From Luscinia megarhynchos (Eukaryota > Chordata > Aves > Passeriformes > Turdidae), in contig JAPFBE010000003.1 in the NCBI GenBank assembly GCA_034336665.1, positions 36,740,360 through 36,804,359 of the forward strand: 64,000 nt of DNA, read 5' to 3'. Of the stretch, positions 1 through 15,035 are shown one piece after another; positions within the stretch are counted from its first letter, which is position 1; every line of letters begins with the position of its first letter. A program made the translations under genes and the position numbers. A model generated the notes under the pieces. It was not told the origin of the DNA. It did no database searches and saw nothing but the letters and a program-made list of their open reading frames with translations.

Positions 1-3000
1 GGGAAATATTTCACCTTCAACTCAGATGGTATCAAAGGTCTTTCCATTCTCATAATCCTGCCATTAAAGGCCCCAGTATTTATTTCTATATACTGGAAAG
101 AGGTATATAATCAAAAAGATTTTTGAGCAATCATTTTTCCTATGTTATTTCATGATGATTTTTATGATAGAGTATCTATTCTAGTGTTATCAGCTAATGA
201 ATGTTTGAATCATGCATCATAAAAAGTCCACATTTTTTAAAAATTAGAATCTAAAAATGTTATACATAAATCTAAAGTAACTATTTTCAAAATATCTGAA
301 GCTTTATATTTTCTTATCATTTCAAATACCATGAAGGTTTCTGAGAACTTGCATTTCAGTGGAAGCAAATGATAAACTGATGTTAATGCAAAAAAAAACT
401 ATTACAAATTTAATTTTTAGCAATGATTATTGAAATAAAGTGAAAAACATAGCTTAAAAAATATTTCCATTATCTTTATTGGAAGATAACTATAAGATAG
501 ATATCGAGAATATTACCTATCCTCATTTTCCAAGGATTTCAATCTCGAGATAAAAACCATTCTACTTTTCTTGCATCTGAAAAGAGTTCAAATAAGACCA
601 AATAAATATACTGTTCTTTATCAAGTTGAAATAGTTATTTCTATTTCATGATATATTTCTAATGGTCAAACAGTTTTCTCACTGCTACACTGACAGGTGT
701 AATTTCTAGTGTAATACTAGTAATTTGAAGAATTTTTCTAATCAGCATTTACTCTCCTGAAGTACACACATTACCTGTATTTATTTCACAGATACCAGAA
801 ATCTCCTACAAAAGCTATCACAATGCCTTTGGGTGTAATGAGACTGAATCATTTGGGTCAGGTCCCAAATGGGATTAGGCTTCCTGGCACACAGCATTGC
901 AGCCATTCAGTGTTAGGCAGCGAGCCCAGGTGTGTAATTCAGGGATTTCTTACATTCCCACATTCCATGTGCAATGAAAGAGAAAAACTGGCACTTCATA
1001 ATGGGACAAGAAGTGTGACAAAAACTGCTTAAACCAGGCAATATGAGCACCAAACCCCCAACATAATGAAACTTCATTTCTCTTTTCTACTTTAAGTGCT
1101 TTTGTCTCACCAAGTTTCTGAGCTTAAAACCATTTCCTCCACATTTTTTGCTTAAACCACATTGACCCTTTCCAATGGCTTTTCTTACACTCAGTGAATG
1201 CAGCAGGAAATGTTCATTTCAAAAATATAATTGCTTTCATGGATTTCAAATTCACTTCATATTTTCATGTACAGGTATGAACCACTAGGGAAAAAAACTG
1301 TTTGTTTATTCCCCTTTCATAAATCTTGTGTTAAGGGTTGCACAGGAATGCAGCTCCAGCTGGAGAAATGAAGGGCCCTTCTTCCTGAGTTTTGCAGCTT
1401 CCTGTAGGTCTTAAAAAATGGGAGTCATCACTTTCAACCCAGAACAGCAAACCCAGTTCTTCCCACCTAGGAATAATAATTGTAATCATTCTGATAAAGT
1501 TAAAATAATCTTTTTTATTTCAGTATTCCTCTAGTGACTATTTCAGTTTTATTTTATTTTAAAGCATTATATTACTTTAAAGAGTGTTTTATTTAAAAAG
1601 TATCATCTTTCATTTTCATATCATATGCTTTTCAACTGATACTTTATCATGGGCTGAGTCCAAAAATAATAAAATTAGATTTTTTTCCTTATTTTTCAGA
1701 TTTGCCTTTCTGCAAAGGCCCATTATAGCTCCAATTTATAGATCCAGTTGCATTACTGGAGTGTAAAAAACCTTCATACCAAGTCATACCCAGTAAGTGA
1801 ATATCCAGGTGTATTTCATGTTGTACTTCTTAGACATTAGACAAATTCAAAACCCCTTCAAGTGGCAAGAAGTTTTCTCCACTTCTCTTCATTCTCTGGG
1901 GAAACTAAGATGATACCTCTAGAGTGCTATCCCCAAATGGGGTTTTTTTTCATGCTCTGATATGGAAAAACTAGTGAAAAAGTTCCTCTGCTTTAGTGAG
2001 ATTTGCAGAGAAGTACTGTGGCAGTCTATAGACGATATGTACAGGGAGACAGGGTAAAGGGTATTTGTAGGTAAAAGGAAAGGATGGGCATAAAAATGGC
2101 TTCAACAAAGAACCTTTTTAAAGTGAGTATGACTGTTTTATCACCCCTGCCAACCTGATCATCTCCACTGTTGCACAAGTGATCCCTAACATGTGGGGAA
2201 TATACACTGCTGACCAAATGCAAATGTTGTCATCTCTCCAAACATGGAATGTTACAATAAATTTTTATTAATTTTATTGACCTATTTTTTCCATCCCCAA
2301 AACATACTTTTAAAAATATGCATGCTTCTGCATTGCTAACATGAGAAAAAACCAAAAAAGCAAGCAACCCCCCCTGGCCAGAATGAAGAACTAAGAACTC
2401 TCTCTTTGCTCTCTACAGAGGCTAAGTGCATGCACCATAATGTAAATAAAGTATATTAATATGCATTTTCATTTTATGCAAGGCTTTAACCAGAAAGATT
2501 TTGCTGATAATATTGATGCAATAACATCCTGCTATTAAACATTCATTCCTGACTGAACTTCAATTCTCTATCCTGTCATCTGTGCCAACACACTGCTGGG
2601 GCCATGATGTAAATAGGAATGGTAAACTAATTCAGAATGAAAGTAATTCTTCACTTAATAGGAGCTATGATATGCTGCAGGTAAATCCAGAAGTGTAATG
2701 TTACTGTACTGCGTTATGTTCTGAGGAGAATTAAATAAAGGGCTAGCTGAAATATTGCTGTCAGCACAGCATCTGCTCGTTTGATCTTTTAGTCATAATA
2801 ATAGTGCTAATTTACAGCATATCGAAGCAGACGTGGAAACTAACACACACAGTGCATCTTCTGAATATTCCCTATGAACTGCTCATGAGCAATCTGCAGG
2901 CCAAGAATTTATTCACTGAGGAAATAAATGAATATTTTCTAGGTAATGAATAAATCCACAGATTTTGCCATATGTTTGTGGACAACTGGTGAACAGAAAA

Positions 3001-6000
3001 AAAAGTTTGTGAAATTTAACCCAATAAATAATTCATTACAAATTACTTGCCTAATCTAAATTTAAACCCACAGATTTAACTACTCCAAGACCTTTTTTAT
3101 GAGAGCACTAGCACGCAGTGCCTTCATTCATTATATACTTTGCCATCACCATTGGTTATCATCAAAGGCCTCATATTGAGGCAATAGAGGAAAGAGAGCA
3201 ATCCCTTCTGGTTAAAATGTTAAATCAAGTTGCATTTCACCTCACTGTTTTAGCACTGAAATCATCACCTGCATTTGAATGACCAAGAGACCAAGACAGA
3301 TCACAGGCATAGAATAATGCAGTGGGTTGGCTGCCACTTAATTTGCCTCGACCTCTTCTTTGTAACCTACCCCTACTGAATTTTAGAGGAAAAATTACTA
3401 CAGACAGACAACCTGGCAGAGTGAAAGTCAACATCATCATCTCTCTCCCCCACAGGTCAATAGTTCAGCATCATCATTCCGGAAGAACTAATCTCGTTTC
3501 TGAAACCTATTTCTAAGTGTACAGTGGTTATCTAAAAGAGAATCTGGAGACCTTTTTATGCTGCTATCAAATGGACGAAGTTAAAACAAAGCAAAACAGA
3601 AGAATATAGAAATGAACTTCCACTGCCCTTTTATGTAGAGAGAAGAGGTATTTAAGATCAAATTTTTTTACTCAGAGTGCAGAGATTTTTTGCATAATCC
3701 TTCCCAAGAAGGTCTGCTCGAATGACTTTGCTTGCATCTAATGAATAATGAAGAAAAATAAAAGTCCAGAAAGAACAACTTGCTGTGAACATCATCCTGG
3801 CAAAGAATATAATGGCTGCCACTGTAAATTATCCCAGAAACTAAGTTCTTAATTTAATTTTTCACAGGAAAGGACAGCAAAAAAAAGGTACATTCTGGTG
3901 ATACACTGTCTTTACACAAAATTTAAATATAAACAACTTATAAAATAAACTATCTTTCCAGCACAATTTACATTTTTTTCCATTTTCCTGCATACTCCTT
4001 GCCCAAGTCATACTGCAGTTCTGAATGGTTGATGCAGATGCTAGTGTGTTAGTTTTAATTGGTTTGATATGGTTCAAGTCCTGCTGTAGTTTCAGGGGGG
4101 AAAAGAGAGAGAAACATAAATATATACTGAGCAGTGAGGCCTTTTTTGACTCCTCTTAGGATGACAGAAAAATTGGTAGTCATAGCTGTAAAGATTCTAC
4201 ATTCAGACAAGCCAGAGTGTTCTAAAAAGGATCGTTTAAAGGGGATTATTATCTACCAAATCCATTTTATATTATTTAATTTATTAAATAAGTGAGAATC
4301 TGTAGATAACCTTAAAGTCAAAGGTGATTTTAATACATAAATAAATAAAGAATCATATTTAACATTTTTTTCAACTGCACTATGACTGTTTAATATCTGC
4401 AAACTTCCAGTAAAGAGGATGCAGCCCTAATCTTTGGTAACAAGCTTACTCATATAACATCTACAGACATCATTACAGCTAGCAGTGGGAGTCATTAAAT
4501 AATAATATATCTTATTATATATCTATTTTTATATTATGTAAATATTTGATAATAATATATACTATTATATATTCTGTATTTATATATTTTATTTATTATT
4601 TAGATCTTATATATTTATATAATATATTTGATACAAAATACTAGATTTTCAAAATCAATTATAACATTATATATATCATTCTATATTATCATTCTAATGT
4701 AAGTCTACCTTTTAAAGTACTATCCTTTGAGATTTGGCATCTTTGATTGTTTTTCCATTCAAGAGTGAAGAAATTTTGAAGAAATGCTCCAAGCTTTTCT
4801 GAATGAAATATTTACTGTAAGGGTTTATATGAATAGATCTTGATAAATTTAATCTAATCTCTTTAAAAATACTCATTTCAAAATTGAATGGGGACCTATT
4901 TTACCATCAGGGAAGTAATACCACAAGGTACCCTGAAAGATGTTGCCCACAGATCACCACTAGAAATATGCCTCAATATATATATCCTCAAAAAAACCCA
5001 TTGAGATGTTTGACTGCTTTTCAAAAGGCCTCCATCCTCTATGGCCTTCTACCATACATTTAGATGATTATCAAATTTTGAAAAATTCACCTGTACATAA
5101 AGTTATCATATTTATATATTTTGGTTGGTTGTGGTCAAGGATGTCAATAGCCAAATGTACATTTCACACCCACAACAAAAGACTCCAAAACAGCTGCCTT
5201 CTTGCCACTCACTTGGCAGCTACTGCAGCTTTTATGAAATATCTCAAAGCATCAGTTTGTTCTTCAGCCCAGCTACTGACATTTTTGTATTACACTAGAG
5301 TAATTTCCAAATTAGTATGCCTCTAATCACTGCTGTAGTTAGAAAACTTTCGGAGCATATCTGAATGAGTAAGCAGCTCGAGAGGATGTCACTCTCCTCT
5401 CCCACATTGTGATTTTCAAGCTAATCTTAATTCCCATGTCTTGACTTATGATTCTTGAAGGTTTGTGGTAAAATGGCACCTTTCTTCTTATAAATAAAGT
5501 TAGAATTTATTGCCAATAACTGATTTTTCTGTTTAGAGTCTCTCCAGGAAATGTGCAATAATACTGCATTTTATCTGTTTTCTTTCTATTTAAAAAATAA
5601 GGTAGTTAAAGGAATAAAAATACTGCAAAGATAATTAAAGAAAAGTAAATAAAGTTGGCAAGCAGAAAAAGCAAAACTGCTAAGTCAGAGAGCTAAATAA
5701 GACAAAGTAAGAAAAGGGGAGATGTAAAATTACAAGTAACAAGTTAATCTAAATAATTTAAAGACAGACAATAAACAGATTTAATTCTTTCTGTCTTCCA
5801 TATCGTTACACTGATCTCAAAAATGTAAGACCTAATATCACCATAAATAAATTACATTTTGCTCATACAATAAAACAAACATAAACTTTAAGATCATGTT
5901 TTCACAAATTCTTATTCAGAATTTCTGAAGAATAACTATAGGATGAGGCATTTTGAGTTTTTGTACATATTATTTACCTCATTCATGGCTCAAGACAATA

Positions 6001-9000
6001 AAATAAAATGGGTTACTTCCCTCCCAGGAAAAGGACATCTTATTAATTAATTATTTTAAATTGTTTTTCATTATTATGCTGCATACCTACTATATTTTTT
6101 TCAATTTAGTTATGCTATTATAATGGTATTTTATACATAGGATTTTGATTATCCAAACCTTTTTAATACATAGAATGTATTTGTGGAATAACTAAGGCAT
6201 TACGGAGAAGTTGACATAAAGGGAATAAAATGACAGACAAGGGCTATTTTTGATAATCAGATAGTGAGAAATGACTGCTGGCAAACTGGAAAATAAGGTC
6301 CAAGTATAAATGCATGTAGTATTGCAAAATCAGAACTCAGAGCCAATGAAATTCAGTTCCTAACACTTGCAGCTAGGTCGCATTTCAAATTTTGCTACAT
6401 TAAAGTTCTTGCCCTTTCTTATTTATTAAATGGTCACTTACACATTTGGAAATTGATAGAACATTTTTGGCAGGCTTTAGTGCATGAACACAGACTTGCT
6501 TTCCAGTTTACCCAGTGTAGAAGTTAATGGTAAGCCTCAGAAATCAGAACAAATATATCCAATAATAAGAGTTAGTAGGTTCTGTGCCTTTTGTGTTTTC
6601 CTTTATTTCTCTAAAGCAGTCAATATAATATGTTATGGAAGTAAATTCCAGCTCTGATCAACAGTAATGGAGGTCAGGCTTTGGCAGTTATATAAATCCA
6701 ATGAGGTTAACTAGCCCATAAAAAATAAGTGCTGAAGTGTTCATTTTTCTGTGGGTTATACTGCTAGGTGGCTTGCTTCTCCTGTTATAACCATTTTATT
6801 ACAAGTTTCCACAGCAAAGAAAATGCTAAGTGATTTCTAGAGAAGACATGAACAATAAAAGTCACTATAGTTTTATATGATAGATAATATTTGTGTATAA
6901 CAGAATGACCCAAACAGAGTTCTATCAGGTATTTTTCTACAATGAAAAAGTAGGAAATAGATCAGATGGAATGCTTCTAGTAACCATTTTTTTAAATTAC
7001 AGGTGGAATACCCCTTTCTTTCCTGATGATATACTTGATTTTGATATTACAATAGCTTTTGAAAATGTGATGGGGTTTGTTTGCTGTTTTGTTTCGGTTT
7101 TTGTTTTTTGTTTGTTTCTGAAGCCAAAATAATAAAATAGAAGCCTGGGAATGAACTGATAATTAACTTCCATTTTCCACTGACCAATGACAGGATGTTA
7201 GAATTTGACCTTTTATTATTTTTTCATAAAATATGCAGCATTTCCTCATAACCTTATGCTAGACTTACTCTCTGCAGTGATTTCATCTCACTCAGAGTTA
7301 TGCTGGGAATTTTCCCCATTTTGTGTGAATAAAAAGTTTGTATGTGCACTAAACTTGTGGCAGCAGAACCTTTCCCTTGTGAGAGCCATTTAAATCTTCT
7401 TTATAGCCCTTATTAAATAGGCATAATCTCTTCAGCCTCCAGAACACACAACATTTCCAAGCCAAAAGTTAAACACTTCAGTTAGCATATCTTTAGATGG
7501 TTTCCTCTGGAAAAAGGAGGGAAAATGAAACAGTATGTAAACTAATTTTACATTTCCCACTTTCAAAAGGAATAATTTTGACAGTGAACCTAATTATATA
7601 TGGGATCAGGTATACAGTGTCTAGACCATTTTGGAAATACCTAACTACAGATTTGTATGTATAACCCTATCAATTAGCAGAATTGTTCATATGATTAATA
7701 TTTAAGAGTTTTAAGGTATTGAAGTCTTTAAAGTGGTAAAATCTGGCACAGTTTTGAAATTAGCAGATTATTTAGCAAAGCAGTTTGCCCTTTTGAATTC
7801 AGTCTCTCTGTTTTTCATAAACAGCTTAAGTAATCAGACTTTAAGGTTTTGAAGTTAAATAAATTTCAAGAAGAAGTGGTAACACTGACTATATTCTGCA
7901 CAGTTTACTGAATTTAGAAAAGTGTTATGGTTCCAGTGGTTGCATCCATCTCTGTCATTGACCTTTCACCAGGCAACTTAGCTATCTCAGCCTTTTTGTC
8001 TTTCAACTCTTCAGTCCTTTTAGTCTGTAAAGCCTTCTAGAGGAACATCTAGCTTTTATAGAGTGTGCAAGTAGATCCTCATGTAGAAGATTCCCATTCA
8101 GTAGCTGTGACCTCTGGCTGACGTCGTTTTTCAGGTAGCAAATAAGAGCCTTAACATCACAGGCTGGAGTTCTTCCATGCAGATTTCAAGCCTCCCAAGA
8201 AGTTCTTTATATCTTTGCATAAAAACAACAGAAATTTTGTAAAGGTAGATAGTGGTTTCTTCACTGAATAGTAGGAATATCACAACAGACTAAGTATTAA
8301 ACAGGAATAGTAAACATATATATGAAATGGGAGATAACCTCAGATAAAGTCATTATGATAAATAATGGCTGTTAATCTGAATCTATTTCTCTGCAGAGAA
8401 TGCATTGATTTTCAAGCACTGAAATCAATGGGAACTTCTGATTAAAAACTGATGGCACAGCCATGTTATCAATGGTTTATATTCATTCACTCTGTAGTCT
8501 GAGATTGTCACTTGTTTATATTTTGGATTAGGTGTTGAGCTTCTAGAATTGTAGCCCAAACTTGACCTTATGTGGGATAATGCTTTAAAAGTTTCATTTC
8601 AGGCAAGTTCTACTCAAAGTAACAACTACATAACCTAATTTAATGCCATTCTCTTAATGGAAATTAATTACTCTATGATCACATACAATATTACCCCCCT
8701 GAAGACCAGAATTTCTCAACTGGAAATTTTTGACTGAATGTGGTAGCTCTGGAGTTCTTTATTTAGCAGTAGGTGACTGCTGTTTCCTATGCAGGATCTT
8801 TTCAAGTAGTCTAACGCTTTGGGAGGGGGCTGCTCACTACCTGAAAATACTTGTCCATGTCCTCCAAAGACAGGAGGAACTGAAGGACTGATACACTGCT
8901 CTACATATTTCAACCTTCTTACTACACAGACCAAATCATTAAGGCACTGTTTCACCATACTTCAGCACACAGAAGGTGACAGGCAAGGTTGCATAAATGG

Positions 9001-9204
9001 AGAAGAATAGAAAAATGTTGCAAAGAAAATTAATACCCTGAAACATTTGAAAAACTTGAAATATTGTTTTGAATTTAAGCTGATTGCCTATTATCTGTTC
9101 CTTGCATGTTAACTTAAACCTTTCCATGAAGCTAATGAATGTGGAATGTGTGAACCACAGATCTGATTCAGGGTAGCTGTTCTTCTGCTGAAGTTCTGGG
9201 AAGT
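1..9204. other. AT-rich noncoding sequence, no gene recognised
   Basis: No coding region can be supported. Open frames reach at most 106 codons (5006-5326, +), lack recognisable domains and are what chance gives in AT-rich DNA. I see no CR1 3' end, LTR edge or tRNA-like fold. The stretch contains runs of A/T and an AT-only block listed separately. Unrecognised ancient repeats or conserved noncoding elements could be present, but they cannot be told apart without comparative data. Confidence 0.6.
4497..4640. repeat. AT-only low-complexity block
   Basis: About 140 bases made almost wholly of A and T, built from irregular ATAT, TTAT and TTTATT runs. There is no fixed unit length, so this is low-complexity sequence rather than a clean microsatellite. 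Such DNA melts easily and is often length-polymorphic. Confidence 0.8.
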
Positions 9205-9259
9205 GTTTTTTTTGTTGTTGTTGTTGGGGGTTTTTTTTTTTTTTTTTGTTGTTTTTTTG
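9205..9259. repeat. T/G-rich low-complexity tract
   Basis: A run of T interrupted by GTT repeats and one G5 cluster. Both strands are open here and give only poly-Phe/Leu or poly-Asn/Lys peptides, which are artefacts of the tract. Confidence 0.8.
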
Positions 9260-12200
9260 ATGGGGTTATTATTAGTAGTAGCAGTTATTTCTAGCACTGT
9301 CTGGTGCAACATATCTTTTTGTGATAACACAAGTTTTCAACAGGATAAATTGCAAGGATTGCCAGACATCTATTTGTGTGATCATATAAAAGCTACACAG
9401 GTTAAAATTAACTTGTTCATAACTCCTCAGCCTAGTAAAAAACAAACTTGGGCACCACAATCAAATAAAATGTAGTGTATCAAAAGTATAAAAAGTGTAC
9501 TGTAGACTTTTATTTTAAACTCCCTAAAAGCAATGGTACAATACACAAGATATGCACATTTGGCTTATATTAAAATATAAATCAGCAGATAAACTGATTT
9601 AAGCAGAAAATAAATTTGCTTGGAAATTACTGAAGGAAGGAATAATTTAGTGCATTTTAAATTGTAACTCATTCTTGTATTAATAAAATTGAGTCTAGAG
9701 CTCTAAGAAACTCCAAAGAAAGAATTCATTTCTGTTCTACATCATTAATTTTATAGAAAAATATCTTGATTATTTGAAGTAATAATTACACAATGAGGTT
9801 TTATTAACTGGTCAATACGAGAAAGGGAATTTTTAAAATAAATAAAATTGAAGAGCAAGTATATTTTCTCTCTTCTCTAAGAATTGCTTGTCCTAGTTTT
9901 TGAGCTTACTATAAGTCTCTCATACTCACAAAAAAACCTCTCTTCATTGCTCTGCTAAGTCTGATTTGTAAAAGGCGGGGTGAAGAGTTCAAACAGGCAT
10001 CTAAGCACACCCTGAACAAAATAGCTCTGATTCCTGTACTGTACATGAACAAACAAGAGATGCATCCCATCAGACTCTCGACAGATCTGTCATTGTTTAC
10101 CATTAGCTCTGTCATCTTCGCATGCCTTGTCATTCCGCGCAGCAGGGCAAGGCTTGGCCCTCTGCCCAGCTGCTGATGTGCAGAGCTGACTGTCTCCCAG
10201 CCTCGGTAGATGCTGCAGACAGCATAATTCCTGATGAAAGTGTGCTCCCTAGTGTTACCGTGCTACAAAGGCCAGGGAGCTAGAGTTAGGAAGGCAGAGA
10301 GGGATAAAAGATCGCCAAGTATGACTTTAGCAGATTTTCTTTTTTCTGAAAGGCTTACTCTGTTCAGAGTATCTATGTTATCACACATTTAATTTTGAAA
10401 ATAAAAACAGGTTCAGGAAATTTTCGCTTTTCTTTAAAAATTGTAAGAACTATTTAATTGCTTATGACTCAGCAGCAACTTTTAGTCTGGCATAATAAAG
10501 GCTTCGAGCTTAAAACAAATTCAGTGGCACACTAGCAGCTGATTTTTAATACTTCTTAATGTGGACAGTGACTTCCAATTTCCAGACACATTTTAATTAT
10601 CAGCTTTCTTAAAACAAGGCTCAAAAAATTCAGGTGTACTGGTGGCTCAGCTGCTCCTATAATCAATTGCACTTGCTCTACATTACAGGATGAAAGTTTA
10701 AATATTATGGTTTTAACTCAAACTCCTGCAGGATGGAGTTATCCATATTCAGCCCTTGTGTACTGAGTCTAGGGTGATGACAAGTTAAGCCATCCAACTT
10801 TCAGCCTTTAAACTTAAGCAAGATTAAAGACCAAGCTTTTAATTTGCCATCAAGGCTAATGTTGTATATAGTGGAGCAAGAGACAAATCTCTCAGGTAGT
10901 TGTCCATTTTAGCTGCATAAGAAACTCATTTTAGCCTGGAATACATTACCCTATCTCCAGATTAAAATAGATGTTGAATTTTCACATGACCAAAGTCAAA
11001 CAAGGTGAAATCTGCTGTAAGTGCTAAGTCATAAAATTTTTATGTGGTAAAATGTGAACACATGTAAAATTTTATATTTGCTCATTTTTCACAGATGTAC
11101 ATTGCGGCACAAGTCGCCTCCACACTGGGGAATTAAACAACACAGTATTTAGTGATGTGAATGCACACAATGACAGAACTGCAGTGAGGTCATCCCAGAG
11201 GCACAGCACATAGATCTGAATCCAGGTCACCAAAGCCATAACTAGTCCCACAGTCCTCCACAGTCTTCTGCACAGGGACAGTGTGACACAGTGACAAAGA
11301 CAAAATGATAGCCTGATGTCATAAGTAGAAGGAGAGCTCATTACAAGCAGGAAGTTTAAAGAGTTTTCTAAGAATACTGTTTTTGAAGAGGAAAACTTAT
11401 TGAATAAATCCTGTATTTAAGTAAGGGTTTAGAAAATGATACCATCCAAACTTCTTCCATCATATAATTAATATCTGGTTGAGCTTTACAGGCACAGTCA
11501 CTTCCTTAATCATCCAAAGGAAATTATTTGCCTCTACCAGAATAGTAGCAAGAAGGAAGCCTATATTTTTCAAATTAAGTTAAATGATTAATACTGGTAT
11601 TCCTACTCATGGACAGTAAATAGCTTACTATGCAAATTGCCCAGATGACTATAAGGACAATACCAAAAATGTGAGACAATGGTATTTTATGGAATACTTT
11701 TCAAATTCTTACACAATACTGGAAAACCTGAAAATTAAATGATGACTGAAACTCAAATTTTCTGAATTTCTCTTATAAAAAGCCCACATTGTATTTGCTA
11801 ATACATTCAAGCAAACATTTTAAGAGATCTGTTGACCATTATATGGGCTAGGGAGCTAAGTATATCTTAATAGCGATCAAAAATTGAACTTTCATAATGA
11901 TTATGTATGTGATGGAGTGTATAGTAGCTAATATCTTAGGCTACTTTCCAATTACATATTTACCTAGTCAGTAAATGTATGGGATATTTAAAATTATGCT
12001 CTTTTTATTGCTTCTTTTCTGATATTGCAATCAGTTTTTGCAAGTAGCTGCCATCAACAAAGTTTCCCATTTTATTTCATACAGGAAATATGAACTATGA
12101 AGAAAATATTGCCATAGACTTACCTCTTCACATAATGCTAAATGTCAATATTTATTTCAATATTTAGCCACATAAAAGTCTTAGAATTTCATAAGTTTAA

Positions 12201-13759
12201 GTTTTTTAACGTGGCTGCAAGAAACAAACTATAACTGGCGGCATGAGTTCATCACATCACTAATTATTTGAAGTTTAATATTATATATGTACCTGCACTT
12301 AATTTGGTTTTTGCCTGTCCTACACATTCTACAAGGAAAGAGTTATAGTTTTAGTGAGTTTTTGTAGTCTACAGATCTGTTTCATTTTGAGCAACTTGTC
12401 CTTATCTTTCTATTTTTCTGTCAACTGTGAGGTTCATCTAGTGTGTTATCATTCCCAAAAAGTATGAAGTCCTGTTGTATTTTAAAATTTATATCCTATA
12501 AAACACTTATGAGTGATCCTTGGATTTTACCTCTTGTTAAAAAAATTCTGAAAAGCTTTCTTCTGGCAATTGACTTCGTAACAAAGCTTACAAATCACTT
12601 TATTTCCTACCCACACATCTCCTAATAAGTTCTCTAAGGGTTCAGTCCAAATGAAACTCAGATCAGGATTTGGCTTCTGCAGTAGGCCTATACTTCTCTT
12701 TCCACTTAAGACTTGAAATAGTACAAATAAGGATGAAAAAGGAATACCTCTTGTGCCATACAATTTGAAGGTAAAAAGCCCAAACCAACCACATAAAATT
12801 TTAAAAAACCCCAAAACAAACAAAAAGACAACTACATGTGAGAATTAATTTGATCTATGCAAGACATAATATATATTTGAGGGGGGAAGAATTACCATTA
12901 GTCCACTATTTCAGTGGGCAATATATTGTAGAAAGTACATAATAGTCAGCTGACACGATGAATAGGTTGCTTTAACTGAAGCTATACTTATTTTTCATGA
13001 TAAATGGCATGATGATAGTGTTATAGATAGTTAGGAGTTTTATGTACATTTAATTTTACTATAGTAATGGCGTGGAGCATTGTCTTTGGTGCAGGTTTGT
13101 TATATAATCCTCAAACAATTTATACTAAAGATTAACAAACAGAATCAAATTTACCTTTTCTTTTCCACTAGTTGCCTTTTTTTTAATTCCCTACCCTTCA
13201 GCTACTAGGTAGGAAACCTTAAGTGCACAGCCATTTTTAATGCAAAAATCAGGCATTTATACCAAAATGTAGATGCAAAATTCATCTCAAAGGCAGAATG
13301 GAAAGAATGTGTGAAAATTCCTGGAAAGTGAAATTTGAAGTAAAAAGTATTTTTGTCTGTAGTCATCATGATCTGTGGCACTGCTATATAGGGGAGCTAG
13401 AGGAACAAAGGGACAATGCTAACTTTTCACTTTTTATCACTTGCACTTTACAGAGATGAGCATGATTTTCAGAATGGAGTGCTACTTATAAAGACTTTCC
13501 AGAGGTTCTATAAGAAAATCTTATTCATGTAGTTTTGCTGTTGGGAAAGGTCCTGTTTCAGAGCATTCTTGGTTGAATTTTAGAAAAATCTCTAGATACA
13601 ATACTTTTCCACTGGCAAAGAAACATAAATTAATATTTCTTACTGAAAAGAAAACCAGGATTATAAGGTTTGGAAAAATCCAAAGTATTTTTTATGGGTG
13701 TAGGTTGGGGCCTTCCCAATTCTGAAGATTTCTTTCCCCCAGTCTTGAAACAAATATGC
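9260..13759. other. Noncoding sequence with no recognised element
   Basis: No gene or recognisable mobile element. Open frames stay under 100 codons without domain signatures. The patch at about 10,060-10,320 has more CpG dinucleotides and G+C than its surroundings and is discussed as a finding. The rest is AT-rich and unremarkable. Confidence 0.55.
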
Positions 13760-14062
13760 AAATACCCAAAAGAAGTTTGTAGCCAGGTGAAAATCGACTT
13801 CTTTTCACAGGCAACTAGGACAGGATGAGAGCACCAAGGTAGGTTTGGGTTGGAAATAAGAAGGAATTTCTTCAGAGGAAGTGATTAAACATTGGAATGG
13901 GATACCCAGGGGATGGTGGAATCCCTGTCTCTGGAGGTGTTTAGGACAGACTGGACATGGCATTTAGTGCCATGGTCTAGCTGACATGGTTCAGTCATAG
14001 GTTGAACTTGATGATCTCAGAGGTCTTTTCAGGCCTAATTGTTTGATCCTCTGATTCTGCAA
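13760..14062 (+). mobile_element. CR1 LINE, 3'-terminal fragment
   Basis: About 300 bp matching the end of avian CR1 elements. In order it holds the remnant of the C-terminal pol coding block (an EIRRNFF-like stretch, then SLSLEVF), the segment encoding GLDMA-type residues in other copies, and a 3' UTR ending with the typical gatgatctcagaggtctttt and a degenerate ATTCTGTG-type terminus near 14,055. The copy is truncated at its 5' side, as most CR1 insertions are. Stop codons and indels show it is dead. It was identified by recalled consensus features, not by alignment. Confidence 0.88.
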
Positions 14063-14994
14063 TACTCTTCAAAATGATGTTTCATGGTCTATGGGCAGAC
14101 AATGGTAAAGGTTCCATCCTAGTTAACAGCTCAAAAACATTCTTTACTCACAGCATGAATCTTATTTAACTTCCGTGTCGTTTTTACCCACACCTAAAAG
14201 AGAAAAAAAGTAGTTGGTTTTAAGGAGAACTGATTATACAACTCTGTCCCTACATGTCCAGTCTGATGTATAGAGACTACCAATGGCTCTGAGGTTTGAA
14301 TCTGTTTCTAAACTTTCAAATTCTGACTTCTCTGAGAGTTTAAAAGACTTTCTAGGACAGAAAACTTACACCTAAACTATTCTGGAGAGACAGGGATATC
14401 TGCCTTTCCCATTCCTTGTTTCCACTTGTTGGTAGGATAGTGCAAATATGGTCTGGAAAAATATATAAATTTCCCAAATTGTAAATGCATTTACCTCTGT
14501 GCACTTCCTGCTGCTAGGCAAGAGCAGAATTTTGAAGACAAAAAGGGTTTTATTTCCTGCAGTAAACAAGGATTCACAGCTTATAATATTGTGACTCCTC
14601 CTTTTTGTTCTTTCTAAGGTTGTTTTGCTCCATGTTAATGCCTGGCCCTTGCCAGATGAAATGTCATTTAATGAATTAGATTAAACAGTGCTGTCATCAC
14701 AATCAGCATCAGCAGTTCTGTTTGACCTCTGGTTTTATAATGGTTCAATCTCTCTTAGTAATTTAAGGTCAGATAAAATTTTAATATTCTTTGACATTTG
14801 GAATTATAAGCATGTATTTAGGACACAGACAACCAGAAGAAAAATACTGAAACCTAGTCAAAGGCTTTGCAAAGAAAACGTCTCTCTTTTCTCCACTTGT
14901 AACCATTACTAAAACCACCAAAAAACCCAAATGAACCAATCAAACAAAACTTTCTACAGGTAGTTACTGTTAAATAAATTTTTTTTTGTGAAGA

Positions 14995-15035
14995 AATACT
15001 TTTTAGGGAAAAACAATACTTTTTAGGAGAAAAAC
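14995..15035. repeat. Two-copy tandem duplication, 20/21-bp unit
   Basis: Two adjacent copies of aatactttttaggaaaaac-type sequence (14,995-15,014 and 15,015-15,035), the second with one extra base. This is a recent-looking local duplication with no known function. Confidence 0.85.
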
